Source: JBDTSW01 sp963797835 (GTDB lineage Bacteria; Actinomycetota; Thermoleophilia; Solirubrobacterales; 70-9). From it: a stretch of DNA of 64,000 nucleotides. The DNA lies in contig CAWCRN010000026.1 in assembly GCA_963797835.1 (NCBI GenBank), positions 124,001-188,000 of the forward strand, in the 5' to 3' direction. The stretch's first letter is position 1. Every line of letters begins with the position of its first letter. This document shows, piece by piece, positions 52,584 to 61,249 of this stretch. The translations under genes and the position numbers were made by a program. The notes below the pieces were generated by a model, which did not search any database, was not told where the DNA came from, and saw only the letters and a program-made list of their open reading frames with translations.

Positions 52584-53747
52584 ATGGCCGCCCGGATCGC
52601 CGTCGGCATGTCGGACTCGTTCGACGCGATCGAGGCGTTCACGGATGCCGCGTCGGATGCGAGGGCGGGACTGGGCGGGACGGCGTGCGACCTCTGCGTG
52701 ATCTTCGTCGGCGCTCCGCACCTGGCTCGGGCGAAGTTCGTGCTGGGCGCGGTCCACGATGTGCTCTCCCCAGCGCATCTGATCGGCTGCGGGGCCGGCG
52801 GCGTCGTGGGCGGGGGCCGCGAGGTCGAGGAGGGCCCGGGGGCCGTGGTCTGGGCGGCGTCGCTTCCCGGGGCGCGGATCGCGACCAGCCATCTGCACGT
52901 CGAGCCAGGGCAGGACGGCCCGGCGCTCGCCGGCCTCGACGAGGCCGCCGACCCTGGCGAGGTGATGATCGTCCTCGCCGACCCGCATAGCTTTCCCGCC
53001 GACCTCCTCCTCAGCCGCCTCAACGAAGAGCGGCCAGGGACGCCGGTGCTGGGCGGGCTGGCGAGCGCGGCGGCCCCCGGGTCGGCGGCGCTCTTCCGCG
53101 ACGGGGAGGTCCTCGCCGCCGGAGCCATCGCCTGCTCGCTGGAGGGGGTGGCGGTCCTCCCCTGTGTGTCACAGGGTGCAAGCCCGGTCGGCCCGGAGAT
53201 GACCATCACCGCCGCCGAGGGCAACGTGATCAGCGAACTGGCCTCGGTGCCCGCCATCGAGCGCCTTCGCGAGGCGATCGGCGCGCTGGACCCGGACGAG
53301 CAGCAACTGGCCGGCGGCGGGCTGATGCTGGGCCTCGTGATCGACGAGAACCAGCCCGAGTACGAGCGTGGCGACTTCCTGGTGCGCCCCGTGATCGGCG
53401 CCGATCCCGAGTCGGGATCGATCGCCATCGGCGAGAACGTTCGCGTCGGGCAGACGGTTCGAATGCACGTCCGCGACGGCGCCTCCGCGGACGAGGACCT
53501 CCGCGAGGCGCTGCGGGCGGGCATGGGGGCACTCGGCCCCGGCGCCGCAGCGGGCGCGCTGCTCTTCACCTGCAACGGCCGTGGAGCGCACATGTTCGAC
53601 GTGCCCGACCACGACGCCACGACCATCGGCGACGCGATCGACGCCCCGGTTGGCGGCTTCTTCTGCGCCGGCGAGATCGGCCCGGTGGGTGGCCGAAACT
53701 TCCTGCACGGGTTCACCGCGACGATGGCGCTGTTCCCGCGTGAGTGA
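52584..53747 (+). CDS. FIST-domain sensor protein
   Basis: 387 residues. FIST N domain: CDLCVIFVGAPHLARAKFVL, LSPAHLIGCGAGGVVGGGRE and VMIVLADPHSFPADLLLSRL; FIST C domain: QTVRMHVRDGASADEDLREA and GALLFTCNGRGAHMFDVPDH, ending FFCAGEIGPVGGRNFLHGFT. FIST proteins bind small ligands such as amino acids and usually feed sensory kinases; none is nearby. No signal peptide, so cytosolic. In-frame with prfB through the intergenic DNA, which I consider an indel artefact. Its stop shares GTGA with the nadC start. Confidence 0.9.
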   Translation: MAARIAVGMSDSFDAIEAFTDAASDARAGLGGTACDLCVIFVGAPHLARAKFVLGAVHDVLSPAHLIGCGAGGVVGGGREVEEGPGAVVWAASLPGARIATSHLHVEPGQDGPALAGLDEAADPGEVMIVLADPHSFPADLLLSRLNEERPGTPVLGGLASAAAPGSAALFRDGEVLAAGAIACSLEGVAVLPCVSQGASPVGPEMTITAAEGNVISELASVPAIERLREAIGALDPDEQQLAGGGLMLGLVIDENQPEYERGDFLVRPVIGADPESGSIAIGENVRVGQTVRMHVRDGASADEDLREALRAGMGALGPGAAAGALLFTCNGRGAHMFDVPDHDATTIGDAIDAPVGGFFCAGEIGPVGGRNFLHGFTATMALFPRE

Positions 53748-54602
53748 GGAGCCGGCGGCTCGACCTTCCGGCCGTGGTGCGCCGGGCGCTCGCCGAGGAT
53801 GTGGGGCCGGGCGACGTCACCTCCGAGGCGGTCGTCCGGCCGAGCGCGCGCGCGCCAGGGCCCGGATCATCCAGAAGGAGCCGGGCGTGCTGTTCGGGCT
53901 CGAGGCGGCCGCGGAGGCATTCGACCAGAGCGGCGCCGAAGGGTTCGAGCCGATCGCGGCCGAAGGGGAGTGGCGCGACGACGTCCCCGCCGACGTCGGC
54001 GTCGATTGCGGGACCGGCACGAGCGCTGCTGGCCGGCGAGCGAACCGCGCTGAACCTGCTCGGCCACCTATCCGGCGTCGCGACGCTGACGGCCCGCTTC
54101 GTCGAGGCCATCGAGGGATCCGGCGCACAGGTCCTCGACACCCGCAAGACGACCCCCGGCCTGCGCGTGCTCGAGAAGGCGGCCGTTGCGGCCGGCGGCG
54201 GTACGAACCACCGCATGGGCCTCCACGACGCGATCCTGATCAAGGAGAACCACGTCGCGATCGCCGGGGGCGTCGGCGAGGCGGTGCGCCGCGCCCGCGA
54301 GGCGCGGCTCGAGGATGGCGGTCGAGGTCGAATGCCGCGACGCGGACGAGGTGGCGGCGGCCCTGGACGCAGGCGCCGACCGCCTGCTGCTCGACAACAT
54401 GGACGCCGACGGGCTTCGCGCCGCCGTCGCCGCGCGCGACGCAGCTGCCGGCGAGACCCGCGCCGAGCTCGAGGCATCCGGGGGCATCACCCTGGCCAAC
54501 GCGGCCGAGGTGGCCGCCACCGGCGTGGACTTCATCTCGGTCGGCGCGCTCACGCACTCGGCCCCCGCTCTCGATCTCAGCATGCTCCTCGAGTCGGTGT
54601 AG
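53744..54602 (+). CDS. nadC: Nicotinate-nucleotide pyrophosphorylase, frame broken
   Basis: About 285 residues. GTG start overlapping the FIST stop. LPAVVRRALAEDVGPGDVTS is the classic N-terminus; KEPGVLFGLEAAAEAFDQ follows in a second frame; LLAGERTALNLLGHLSGVAT, VLDTRKTTPGLRVLEKAAVA and GGGTNHRMGLHDAILIKENH in a third; and VEVECRDADEVAAALDAGAD, LLLDNMDADGLRAAVAARDA, ASGGITLANAAEVAATGVDF to the end. Converts quinolinate + PRPP to NaMN. Breaks near 53850 (dinucleotide in a GC repeat), 54020 and 54313. Partner enzyme nadA lies 1.6 kb downstream. Confidence 0.95.
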
Positions 54603-54605
54603 GGT
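54600..54605 (+). promoter_or_regulatory. Leaderless -10 (TAGGGT) built on the nadC stop codon
   Basis: The nadC stop TAG forms the first three bases of TAGGGT, which ends 6 nt before the ATG at 54612. Confidence 0.5.
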
Positions 54606-54611
54606 CGGAGC

Positions 54612-55127
54612 ATGCCGCCGACCAAGGCCCTTCGCGAAAAGCGCGAGGCGATCGTGATCGAGCACATGGAGTCGGAGAACCGGCACGAGTTCGACGTCAC
54701 GATGGACACGTTCGACCATCCGCGCTATGAACTGATCGCTACGGGCGACGTCTACGACGGGCCCTCTGAGGTCGCCGCGTACTTCGAGGAGACCAGGACC
54801 GCCTTCCCCGACCAGCGCAACGAGCTGATCGCGTTGCACCACGCCGACGACGCCGTGATCGTGGAGGCGATGCTCTACGGCACCCACGACGGCCCCTACC
54901 GCGGCCTGCCGCCGACGGGCAGGGAGTTCGAGATGCGCTTCTGCGCGATGTTCCTGTTCGAGGAGGACCGTCTCGTCTGCGAGCGGGTCTACTTCGACGC
55001 CGGCACCGTCCTGCGCCAGCTCGGCATCGCCCACGACCCGCTGACGCTGAAGGGCCGGGTGGCGACGGTGCTCAACCACCCGTTCACCGTGGGCCGGGCG
55101 GTCACACGCCAGCTCACCGGGCGCTAG
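54612..55127 (+). CDS. SnoaL-like (ester cyclase/NTF2-fold) protein
   Basis: 171 residues. KREAIVIEHMESENRHEFDV, then YELIATGDVYDGPSEVAAYF and FEETRTAFPDQRNELIALHH form the SnoaL cone; GPYRGLPPTGREFEMRFCAM, with the PPTG turn, is typical of polyketide-cyclase-like members. A 25-residue C-terminal extension ends VGRAVTRQLTGR. Leaderless promoter overlapping the nadC stop. Substrate unknown. Confidence 0.85.
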   Translation: MPPTKALREKREAIVIEHMESENRHEFDVTMDTFDHPRYELIATGDVYDGPSEVAAYFEETRTAFPDQRNELIALHHADDAVIVEAMLYGTHDGPYRGLPPTGREFEMRFCAMFLFEEDRLVCERVYFDAGTVLRQLGIAHDPLTLKGRVATVLNHPFTVGRAVTRQLTGR

Positions 55128-55145
55128 CGCCGGCGTAGCAACCGG

Positions 55146-55190
55146 GCGTTGTCGGATATAGCCCAGGAGGTGGAACAAATCCGACAACGC
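55146..55190. terminator. 12-bp perfect inverted repeat between convergent genes
   Basis: GCGTTGTCGGAT (55146-55157) pairs with ATCCGACAACGC (55179-55190) across a 21-nt loop. It lies between the ends of the SnoaL-like and fpg genes, where a bidirectional terminator is expected; no T-run on either strand. Confidence 0.6.
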
Positions 55191-55222
55191 TCACAGCTCC
55201 GAGCCGCGTCGACGAGAAGCGA

Positions 55223-56080
55223 CTACTTCAGGAGCCGCGAGAGGCGCCGGTCCTTGAGGACCTTGCCGCCGGTCTGCTCCTCCGGGCAGTAGTTCGTCTG
55301 GTGCTCGGAGAAGAAGACGGCCTCGATCGTCGTCCCGCAGCGCGGGCACGGCTCGCCCTCTCGCTTGTGGACCTGGAGCGGCATCGGCATCTTGTTGGGG
55401 ACCTCGTCGCCGATGACCTCCTCGTAGTGGTCGATCGCGTCGCCGAGGACGTGGAGTGCGTCGTAGAGGCGCTCCACCTCGCTCGCCTCGAGCTCCGAGC
55501 CCTTCTTGAAGGGGGAGAGCCGCGCCTCCCACAGGATCTCGTCGACCCAGCTCCGCCCGATCCCGGCGATCGCTCGCTGGTCGCGGAGCAGCGGGTGGAG
55601 GTGGCGTGGCTGGTCGACCGCCTTGGCGAGCTCGGGCAGCGGCGGCGCGGGCCACGCCTCGGGGCCGAGCGTGGCGACCATCTCGTCCTTCTCGACCTCG
55701 CCCTCGCGCAGCAGCTTTCCCCACGCCCGCTGCTTCGTGCCGAACTCGCGCAGGCGAAGCTCCCGCCCATCGGCGAGGCGGACCAGGATCCGCGACGCGC
55801 GGTCCTTCACCGAGGCCCGCTTGTCGAATACCTGGAGCCGCCCGGCGGACATCAGGTGGACGAGCAGCTCCAGGGGTTCCCCATCCCCGGAGAAGCGGAC
55901 GATCGGCATCTTCCCAACGCGGCTCGTGTTCTCCACCCTCATGCCGGCGAGCGTGGAGAGGGGAGGGTCGAAGGTCTTCAGCGCGACCATGCCGGGAGAG
56001 GCCGCGGACTCGACCTCGACCCCCTGGAGCGCGGCGCCGATCCGGCGTGCGGCGATCTCGACCTCGGGAAGCTCAGGCAT
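55223..56080 (-). CDS. mutM: Formamidopyrimidine-DNA glycosylase (Fpg/Nei family) with altered zinc finger
   Basis: 285 residues. PELPEVEIAARRIGAALQG supplies the catalytic Pro2/Glu3; SRVGKMPIVRFSGDG contains the conserved Lys; LLVHLMSAGRLQVFDKR; AGIGRSWVDEILWEARLSP is the helix-two-turn-helix. The zinc finger is CPRCGTTIEAVFFSEHQTNY followed by CPEEQTGG, so the fourth Cys and the usual Arg of the finger are absent. Base-excision repair enzyme for oxidised bases; whether it binds zinc is doubtful. Convergent to the SnoaL-like gene, divergent from nadA. Confidence 0.9.
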   Translation of the reverse strand: MPELPEVEIAARRIGAALQGVEVESAASPGMVALKTFDPPLSTLAGMRVENTSRVGKMPIVRFSGDGEPLELLVHLMSAGRLQVFDKRASVKDRASRILVRLADGRELRLREFGTKQRAWGKLLREGEVEKDEMVATLGPEAWPAPPLPELAKAVDQPRHLHPLLRDQRAIAGIGRSWVDEILWEARLSPFKKGSELEASEVERLYDALHVLGDAIDHYEEVIGDEVPNKMPMPLQVHKREGEPCPRCGTTIEAVFFSEHQTNYCPEEQTGGKVLKDRRLSRLLK

Positions 56081-56185
56081 GGGGCGGAATGGTGGTCATG
56101 AGTAGAATGTAGGCAGTCATTCGCCTCGGTTTGAGGCTGGTCGATGGACCAGCACGGGCCGGCGAACATAGGAAGGACGGAAGGG

Positions 56186-57218
56186 ATGCAGAGCCTCCCG
56201 ACAGTTCAACCCAACACCCACACGGACCTCTCGTTCGAGGAGATCGCGCGCATGTCCGACCAGGTCCGCGCGCTGGCCGCCGAGCGCCACGCGGTCATCC
56301 TCGCCCACAACTACCAGGTGCCGGAGGTCCAGGACGTCGCCGACTTCACCGGCGACTCGCTCCAGCTCTCGCGCCAGGCGGCGTCGACCGAGGCCGAGGT
56401 CATCGCCTTCTGCGGCGTCCACTTCATGGCCGAGACCGCCTCCGTGCTCTCCCCCGATAAGACCGTTCTCATCCCCGACCTGGACGCCGGCTGCTCGCTT
56501 TCGGACTCGATCGACGCCGACCAGCTGCGCGCGTGGAAGGCCGAGCACCCCGGCGCGGTCGTCGTGATGTACGTCAACACCTCGGCGGAGGTGAAGGCCG
56601 AGACCGACTACTGCTGCACCTCCTCGAACGCGGTCAAGGTCGTCGAGCACATCTGGGCCGAGCACGGGCCGGAGACCGAGATCCTTTTCGGCCCCGACAT
56701 GTGGCTGGGCTCGTTCGTCGCGCGCGAGCTCGGGCTGCCGGACGACCCCGAGCGCTACGCCCGCTTCCACGTCTGGGACGGCGAGTGCCACGTCCACGCC
56801 GGGATCCGCCCGGACGACATCACCGCAGGTTCGCGCCGAGCACCCGGACGCCGAGTTCCTGATCCACCCCGAATGCGGCTGCTCGACCCAGGCGCTCGAG
56901 TACGTCGCCTCGGGCGACATCTCCTCCGACGGCGTCCACATGCTCTCGACCTCGGGGATGCTGAGGCACGTCGAGGCCAACCCCGACGGCGAGTTCATCG
57001 TCGCCACCGAGACCGGGATGCTCTACCCGCTTCAGCAGGCGGCGCCGCAGGCGAACCTCGTCGAGGCCAACCGGATGGCGTTCTGCAAGTACATGAAGAT
57101 GATCACGCTCCCGAAGCTGCGCGACTCGCTGCGCGAGATGAAGTTCGAGGTGAAGGTCCCGGCCGACCTCGCCGAGCGCGCCCGGGTGCCGATCGAGCGC
57201 ATGGTCGCGATCGGCTAG
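56186..57218 (+). CDS. nadA: Quinolinate synthase, frame broken
   Basis: About 343 residues from ATG 56186 with GGAAGGACGG upstream. AAERHAVILAHNYQVPEVQD, VIAFCGVHFMAETASVLSPD (Cys1), DLDAGCSLSDSIDADQLRAW, TDYCCTSSNAVKVVEHIW (Cys2), then after a break near 56827 HPDAEFLIHPECGCSTQALE (Cys3), STSGMLRHVEANPDGEFIVA and EANRMAFCKYMKMITLPKLR. The three Cys bind the [4Fe-4S] cluster that activates dihydroxyacetone phosphate condensation with iminoaspartate. Works before nadC in NAD synthesis; no nadB is seen in the window. Confidence 0.95.
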
Positions 57219-57343
57219 CTCCGTCAGCGGAACGCGCATTTTGGGAGCCGCCCGGCCACGGCATTCCGTCCTTCGCGCCGCATAGCCTCGCTCCCGGTGG
57301 CGTCACCTGCACGTGAGAGCACATCGGATGCGGCCCCGGCAGG

Positions 57344-57349
57344 TACCCT
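57344..57349 (+). promoter_or_regulatory. Leaderless -10 of the transketolase operon (TACCCT)
   Basis: TACCCT followed by 7 nt and the GTG at 57357; favours that start over GTG 57297. Confidence 0.5.
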
Positions 57350-57356
57350 CGCCGAC

Positions 57357-58283
57357 GTGACCCACCTTCGCCCGGTCCCCGACCCGAAGCCGCCGGCCCG
57401 CAGCGTCGATCCGCTCGCCGATGCGCCCTCCATCGCCGAGCTCGAGCGGTGGGCGACGATGCTGCGCGCCGAGTGCGTACGGATGCTCGCGGTCGCCAAG
57501 TCGGGCCACCTCGACTCCTCGCTCTCGGCGGCCGACATCGTCGCCGCCCTCTATTACCGGGTGCTGCGCCACGACCCGTCGAACCCGGAGTGGCCCGAGC
57601 GCGACCGCTTCGTGCTGTGCAAGGGCCACGCCGCCCCGATCCAGTACGCGGCGCTCGCCCACCACGGCTACTTCCCGCTCGAGGACCTGATGGGCCTGCG
57701 CCAGATCGGCGCCCAGCTCCAGGGCCACCCGGACATGAACCGCACGGAGGGCGTAGAGGTCTCGACGGGATCGCTGGGCCAGGGCCTCTCCATGTGCGTG
57801 GGCATCGCGCTCGCGCTTCGCCTCGACGGTCTGGACGACACCTCCCAGGTCTTCGGCCTGCTGTCCGACGGCGATATCCAGGAGGGCCAGACGTGGGAGG
57901 CGGCCACCGCCGCACCGCACTTCGGCGTGACCAACCTGACCGCGATCGTCGACTACAACCACCTCCAGACCGACGGCACCACCGAGGAGGTCATGGACAC
58001 GGGCGACGTCCGCGCCAAGTTCGAGGCGTTCGGCTGGGACGCCGTGGAGATCGACGGCCACGACATGGGCCAGATCGTCGAGGCCCTGGAGCGCAGCCGC
58101 ACCCTCGACCGCCCGGCCGCGATCGTCGCGCAGACCAAGAAGGGCCGCGGCGTGTCCTCCATGGAGGGCCGCTTCGGCTTCCACGGCAAGCCGCCCAGCC
58201 CCGAGCAGGCCGCCGAGGCGCTGGAGGAGCTCGACGCCGAGCTCGAGGCGCAGACCAAGGCACTCCACGGAGCGGACGCCTAG
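57357..58283 (+). CDS. Transketolase, N-terminal (TPP-binding) subunit
   Basis: 308 residues. LRAECVRMLAVAKSGHLDSS, DRFVLCKGHAAPIQYAALAH, EVSTGSLGQGLSMCVGIALA and the TPP motif LLSDGDIQEGQTWEAATAA through DYNHLQTDG. KGRGVSSMEGRFGFHGKPPS ends the domain. Transfers two-carbon units in the pentose phosphate pathway together with the C-terminal subunit encoded next, with no gap between the genes. Split transketolases occur in archaea and several bacterial lineages; here both halves are adjacent and complete. Confidence 0.93.
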   Translation: MTHLRPVPDPKPPARSVDPLADAPSIAELERWATMLRAECVRMLAVAKSGHLDSSLSAADIVAALYYRVLRHDPSNPEWPERDRFVLCKGHAAPIQYAALAHHGYFPLEDLMGLRQIGAQLQGHPDMNRTEGVEVSTGSLGQGLSMCVGIALALRLDGLDDTSQVFGLLSDGDIQEGQTWEAATAAPHFGVTNLTAIVDYNHLQTDGTTEEVMDTGDVRAKFEAFGWDAVEIDGHDMGQIVEALERSRTLDRPAAIVAQTKKGRGVSSMEGRFGFHGKPPSPEQAAEALEELDAELEAQTKALHGADA

Positions 58284-59279
58284 ATGGGCGCCGCGGTCAC
58301 CGAGCCCACCGCGACCCGGCAGGCCTACGGCGACGCGCTCGTCGAGCTGGGCGAGGCCCACGAGGACGTGGTCGCCCTGGACGCCGACCTGGCGGTCTCG
58401 ACCCAGTCGATGAAGTTCGGCAAGCGCTTCCCCGAGCGCTTCTTCAACTGCGGGGCCGCCGAGGCGAACATGATGTCGATGGCCTGCGGGCTGGCGGCGA
58501 CCGGAAAGCGCCCCTACGCCTCCACCTTCGCGATCTTCGCCTCGGGGCGCGCCTACGACCAGGTCCGGCTGGGCATCGCCCACAACGAGCTGCCGGTGCG
58601 GATCGGCGCCTCCCACGGCGGCGTCTCGCTGGGAGAGGACGGGGCGTCGCACCAGATGATCGAGGACATCGCCCTGATGCGCGCGATGCCGCGGATGCAG
58701 GTGATCGTGCCCGCCGACTACAACCAGGCCTACCGGGCGACGATGGAGTCGTACGAGCGCGAGGGGCCGATGTACATGCGCTTCGGGCGCCCGGCGACGC
58801 CCGCCGTCTACGAGGACATCCCCGAGACCCTCGGCGCCGGCGTGGACGTGATCCGCGAGGGCAAGGACATCACGATCATCGCGACCGGCCACATGGTCTG
58901 GCGTGCGCTCGAGGCGGCTGAATCGCTCGAGCGCGAGGACGGGGTCGAGGCCGAGGTCCTGAACGTGGCGATCATCAAGCCGCTCGACTCCGGCACCGTG
59001 CTGGAGTCGGTCTCGAAGACGGGCGTTGCCGTGACCGCGGAGGAGCATCGCGTCGCCGGCGGACTGGCCGACGCCGTCCGCGAGGTCGCCGCCGAGCAGC
59101 ACCCCGTCCCGATCTTCGCGGTCGGGATGGGCGACGAGTTCGGGATCTCCGGCACCGGCGAGGCCTGCATGGAGCACTTCGGGCTGACCGCCCGGGGGAT
59201 CGCCGACCGCGTTCGCGAGGCGCTGGTCCTGAAGCCGATCGTCTCGCGCCCGCCGCTCTTCGGGCCGGAGTGGACTTAG
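58284..59279 (+). CDS. Transketolase, C-terminal (PYR) subunit
   Basis: 331 residues. ATRQAYGDALVELGEAHEDV, VALDADLAVSTQSMKFGKRF, FFNCGAAEANMMSMACGLAA (Glu activating the TPP aminopyrimidine), RIGASHGGVSLGEDGASHQM and the transketolase C-domain EVLNVAIIKPLDSGTVLESV. Complements the TPP subunit upstream; the ATG follows its stop codon directly. A fused enzyme elsewhere in the genome cannot be excluded. Also resembles DXS-type PYR domains, but the neighbour settles the call. Confidence 0.93.
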   Translation: MGAAVTEPTATRQAYGDALVELGEAHEDVVALDADLAVSTQSMKFGKRFPERFFNCGAAEANMMSMACGLAATGKRPYASTFAIFASGRAYDQVRLGIAHNELPVRIGASHGGVSLGEDGASHQMIEDIALMRAMPRMQVIVPADYNQAYRATMESYEREGPMYMRFGRPATPAVYEDIPETLGAGVDVIREGKDITIIATGHMVWRALEAAESLEREDGVEAEVLNVAIIKPLDSGTVLESVSKTGVAVTAEEHRVAGGLADAVREVAAEQHPVPIFAVGMGDEFGISGTGEACMEHFGLTARGIADRVREALVLKPIVSRPPLFGPEWT

Positions 59280-59337
59280 GCAAAGAACGTAGCCCGCTGG
59301 CGCCCTCTCCCCGGGTGGGCGGGCCTTAAGGGTTCTG

Positions 59338-59351
59338 TGAGCGAACGCTCA
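59338..59351. promoter_or_regulatory. Palindrome TGAGCG-AA-CGCTCA upstream of ftsE
   Basis: Perfect 6-2-6 dyad in the 165-bp gap between transketolase and ftsE, immediately followed by TAGGGT (59352-59357) and TACCCT (59363-59368) as possible -10s. Could be a TetR-type operator or part of a promoter. Confidence 0.45.
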
Positions 59352-59444
59352 TAGGGTTCGCTACCCTGCTGTGCGACTTCGCTTGCGCGACCGGGGCGGT
59401 AGGGGCCACGGCGCAGGATTAGCGGGGACACCGAAGAAAGAACG

Positions 59445-60314
59445 ATGCGCATGGCCCTGCTGGGGAGAAACAAGCGGCGCGAGCGCGCCGGAACCACGCC
59501 CAGGCGGCGCGGCGAGGAGCGCGGGCACCGCCCGGACGGCTTCCGCCCGCCGATCATCGAGCTGCGCGACGCCACGGTCGTCTACCCGGGCGGCCACGTC
59601 GGCCTCGAGCGCGTCTCGCTCGAGGTCCACCGCGGCGAGTTCGCCTTCGTCGTCGGCCCGACCGGCTGCGGCAAGTCGACCCTGATCAAGATGCTGATCC
59701 GGGAGGTCGACGCGGCGGCCGGCGCGGTCAAGATCGCCGGGCGCGACATCGAGCGGATCCCGGAGGCGAAGGTCCCCCTCCTTCGCCGCCGGATCGGCAC
59801 CGTCTTCCAGGACTTCAAGCTCCTCCCCAACCGCACCGTCTACGACAACGTCGCCTACGCCCTCCAGGTGATCGGCGCGCCCCGGGGCGACATCCGCCGC
59901 AAGGTTCCCGAGATCCTCCGTTTGGTCGGGCTCCAGGCGAAGATCCACAACTACCCCGACCAGCTCTCCGGCGGCGAGCAGCAGCGCGTCTCGATCGCCC
60001 GTGCCTTCGTCAACCACCCGCCCCTCCTGCTGGCCGACGAGCCGACCGGCAACCTCGATCCCGAGACCTCGATCGGGATCATGCAGCTGCTCTACCGGAT
60101 CAACCGCACCGGCACGACCGTCCTCGTCGTCACCCACGACAGCGAGATGGTCAACAAGATGCGCCGCCGCGTCATCGCCCTCGAGGATGGCCGCCTCGTC
60201 CGCGACGAGACCGCCGCCACCTACCACGACGAATCGACCAGCGAGTTCGAGGTTCGCCTCCGCGCCGAGATGGGCGTCGGCGACGAGGGCCACACGAACG
60301 GCGAGGCGCACTAG
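59445..60314 (+). CDS. ftsE: Cell division ATP-binding protein FtsE
   Basis: 289 residues. A 35-residue basic N-terminal extension (GRNKRRERAGTTPRRRGEER) precedes the ABC domain: IELRDATVVYPGGHVGLERV, Walker A VVGPTGCGKSTLIKMLIREV, RRRIGTVFQDFKLLPNRTVY, signature QLSGGEQQRVSIARAF, Walker B LLLADEPTGNLDPETSIGIM. With FtsX it transmits ATP hydrolysis to periplasmic wall hydrolases at the septum. The basic extension and the C-terminal acidic tail are not in E. coli FtsE. ftsX starts 3 nt later. Confidence 0.95.
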   Translation: MRMALLGRNKRRERAGTTPRRRGEERGHRPDGFRPPIIELRDATVVYPGGHVGLERVSLEVHRGEFAFVVGPTGCGKSTLIKMLIREVDAAAGAVKIAGRDIERIPEAKVPLLRRRIGTVFQDFKLLPNRTVYDNVAYALQVIGAPRGDIRRKVPEILRLVGLQAKIHNYPDQLSGGEQQRVSIARAFVNHPPLLLADEPTGNLDPETSIGIMQLLYRINRTGTTVLVVTHDSEMVNKMRRRVIALEDGRLVRDETAATYHDESTSEFEVRLRAEMGVGDEGHTNGEAH

Positions 60315-60317
60315 CCG

Positions 60318-61227
60318 ATGGGCCGGCTCGCCTTCTTCATCTCCGAGGCCTTCCGGGCGCTCCGCCGGCAGGCGGCGCCCAGCCTCGCCGCGATCGTCAC
60401 CATCGTGGTGACCACGCTGCTGCTGGGCGTGCTGGTCCCGGTGCTCCGCGCCAGCGAGGGGACCGCGTCGGACGTGCGCGACCAGATCGGGATCAACGTG
60501 TTCCTGCACTCGGACGCGTCTGAGGCGCAGATCGCCAAGGTCCGCGCTCAGATCCTCGCCATCGACCACGTCACGGGCGCCGAGTTCATCTCCAAGCAGG
60601 AGGCCGTCAAGATCCTCGAGGGCCGCGTCGAGGGCGATCTCAAGGAGAGCCTGGGCGAGCTTCGCTCGAACCCGCTGCCCCCTTCCTTCGACGTCTCGCT
60701 CGACGATCCCGACAACCTCGAGGCGGTCACCGGCGGCGCTCCAGCGGCCCGGCGCCGACGGGAAGCCGCAGCCGATCAACGCCGCGATCGACGAGGTCAA
60801 CGACCAGCGCCAGGACTCGCGCGACATCCGCCAGGTCACCGGCGCCGTCAAGATCGTGCTGCTCGTGATCGCGGTGCTGCTGCTGGTCGCATCGCTGCTC
60901 CTGGTGGCGAACACGATCCGGCTCTCGATCTACGCGCGGCGCCGCGAGGTGGAGGTGATGAGGCTGGTTGGCGCCACGAACTGGTTCATCCGCTGGCCCT
61001 TCATGATCGAGGGGATGATCGTGGGCCTCACCGGAGCCGTGATCGCGGTCGGCATACTTGTCCTAGGCAAGGTGACAATCGTCGACCCGCTCGCAGAATC
61101 CTTCAACCTGATCGACAACTTCTCCAGCGTGAGCTTCCTGCCGCTGGTAGCCATGCTCATCGCCTCGGCGGTGGTCGTCTCCGCGATCGGCAGCGGGGTC
61201 ACGCTGCGGCGCTTCCTCCGCGTCTGA
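60318..61227 (+). CDS. ftsX: Cell division permease-like protein FtsX, frame broken
   Basis: About 302 residues, four membrane segments. FFISEAFRALRRQAAPSLAA at the N-terminus, the extracellular domain with VNVFLHSDASEAQ-type text, ITGAEFISKQEAVKILE region and LRSNPLPPSFDVSLDDPDNL. After a break near 60737 (one extra G): KPQPINAAIDEVNDQRQDSR, then RLSIYARRREVEVMRLVGAT and NWFIRWPFMIEGMIVGLTGA. Classical FtsX layout. Works with FtsE to control M23/NlpC hydrolases, of which a riboswitch-controlled M23 enzyme lies at 39960. Confidence 0.94.
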
Positions 61228-61249
61228 CCCGGATCACCGGTTGAACACG

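Noticed and set aside
53159..53178. Hairpin CCCTGTG-TGT-CACAGGG as a regulatory element
   Set aside because: It lies inside the FIST coding region and encodes normal family residues.
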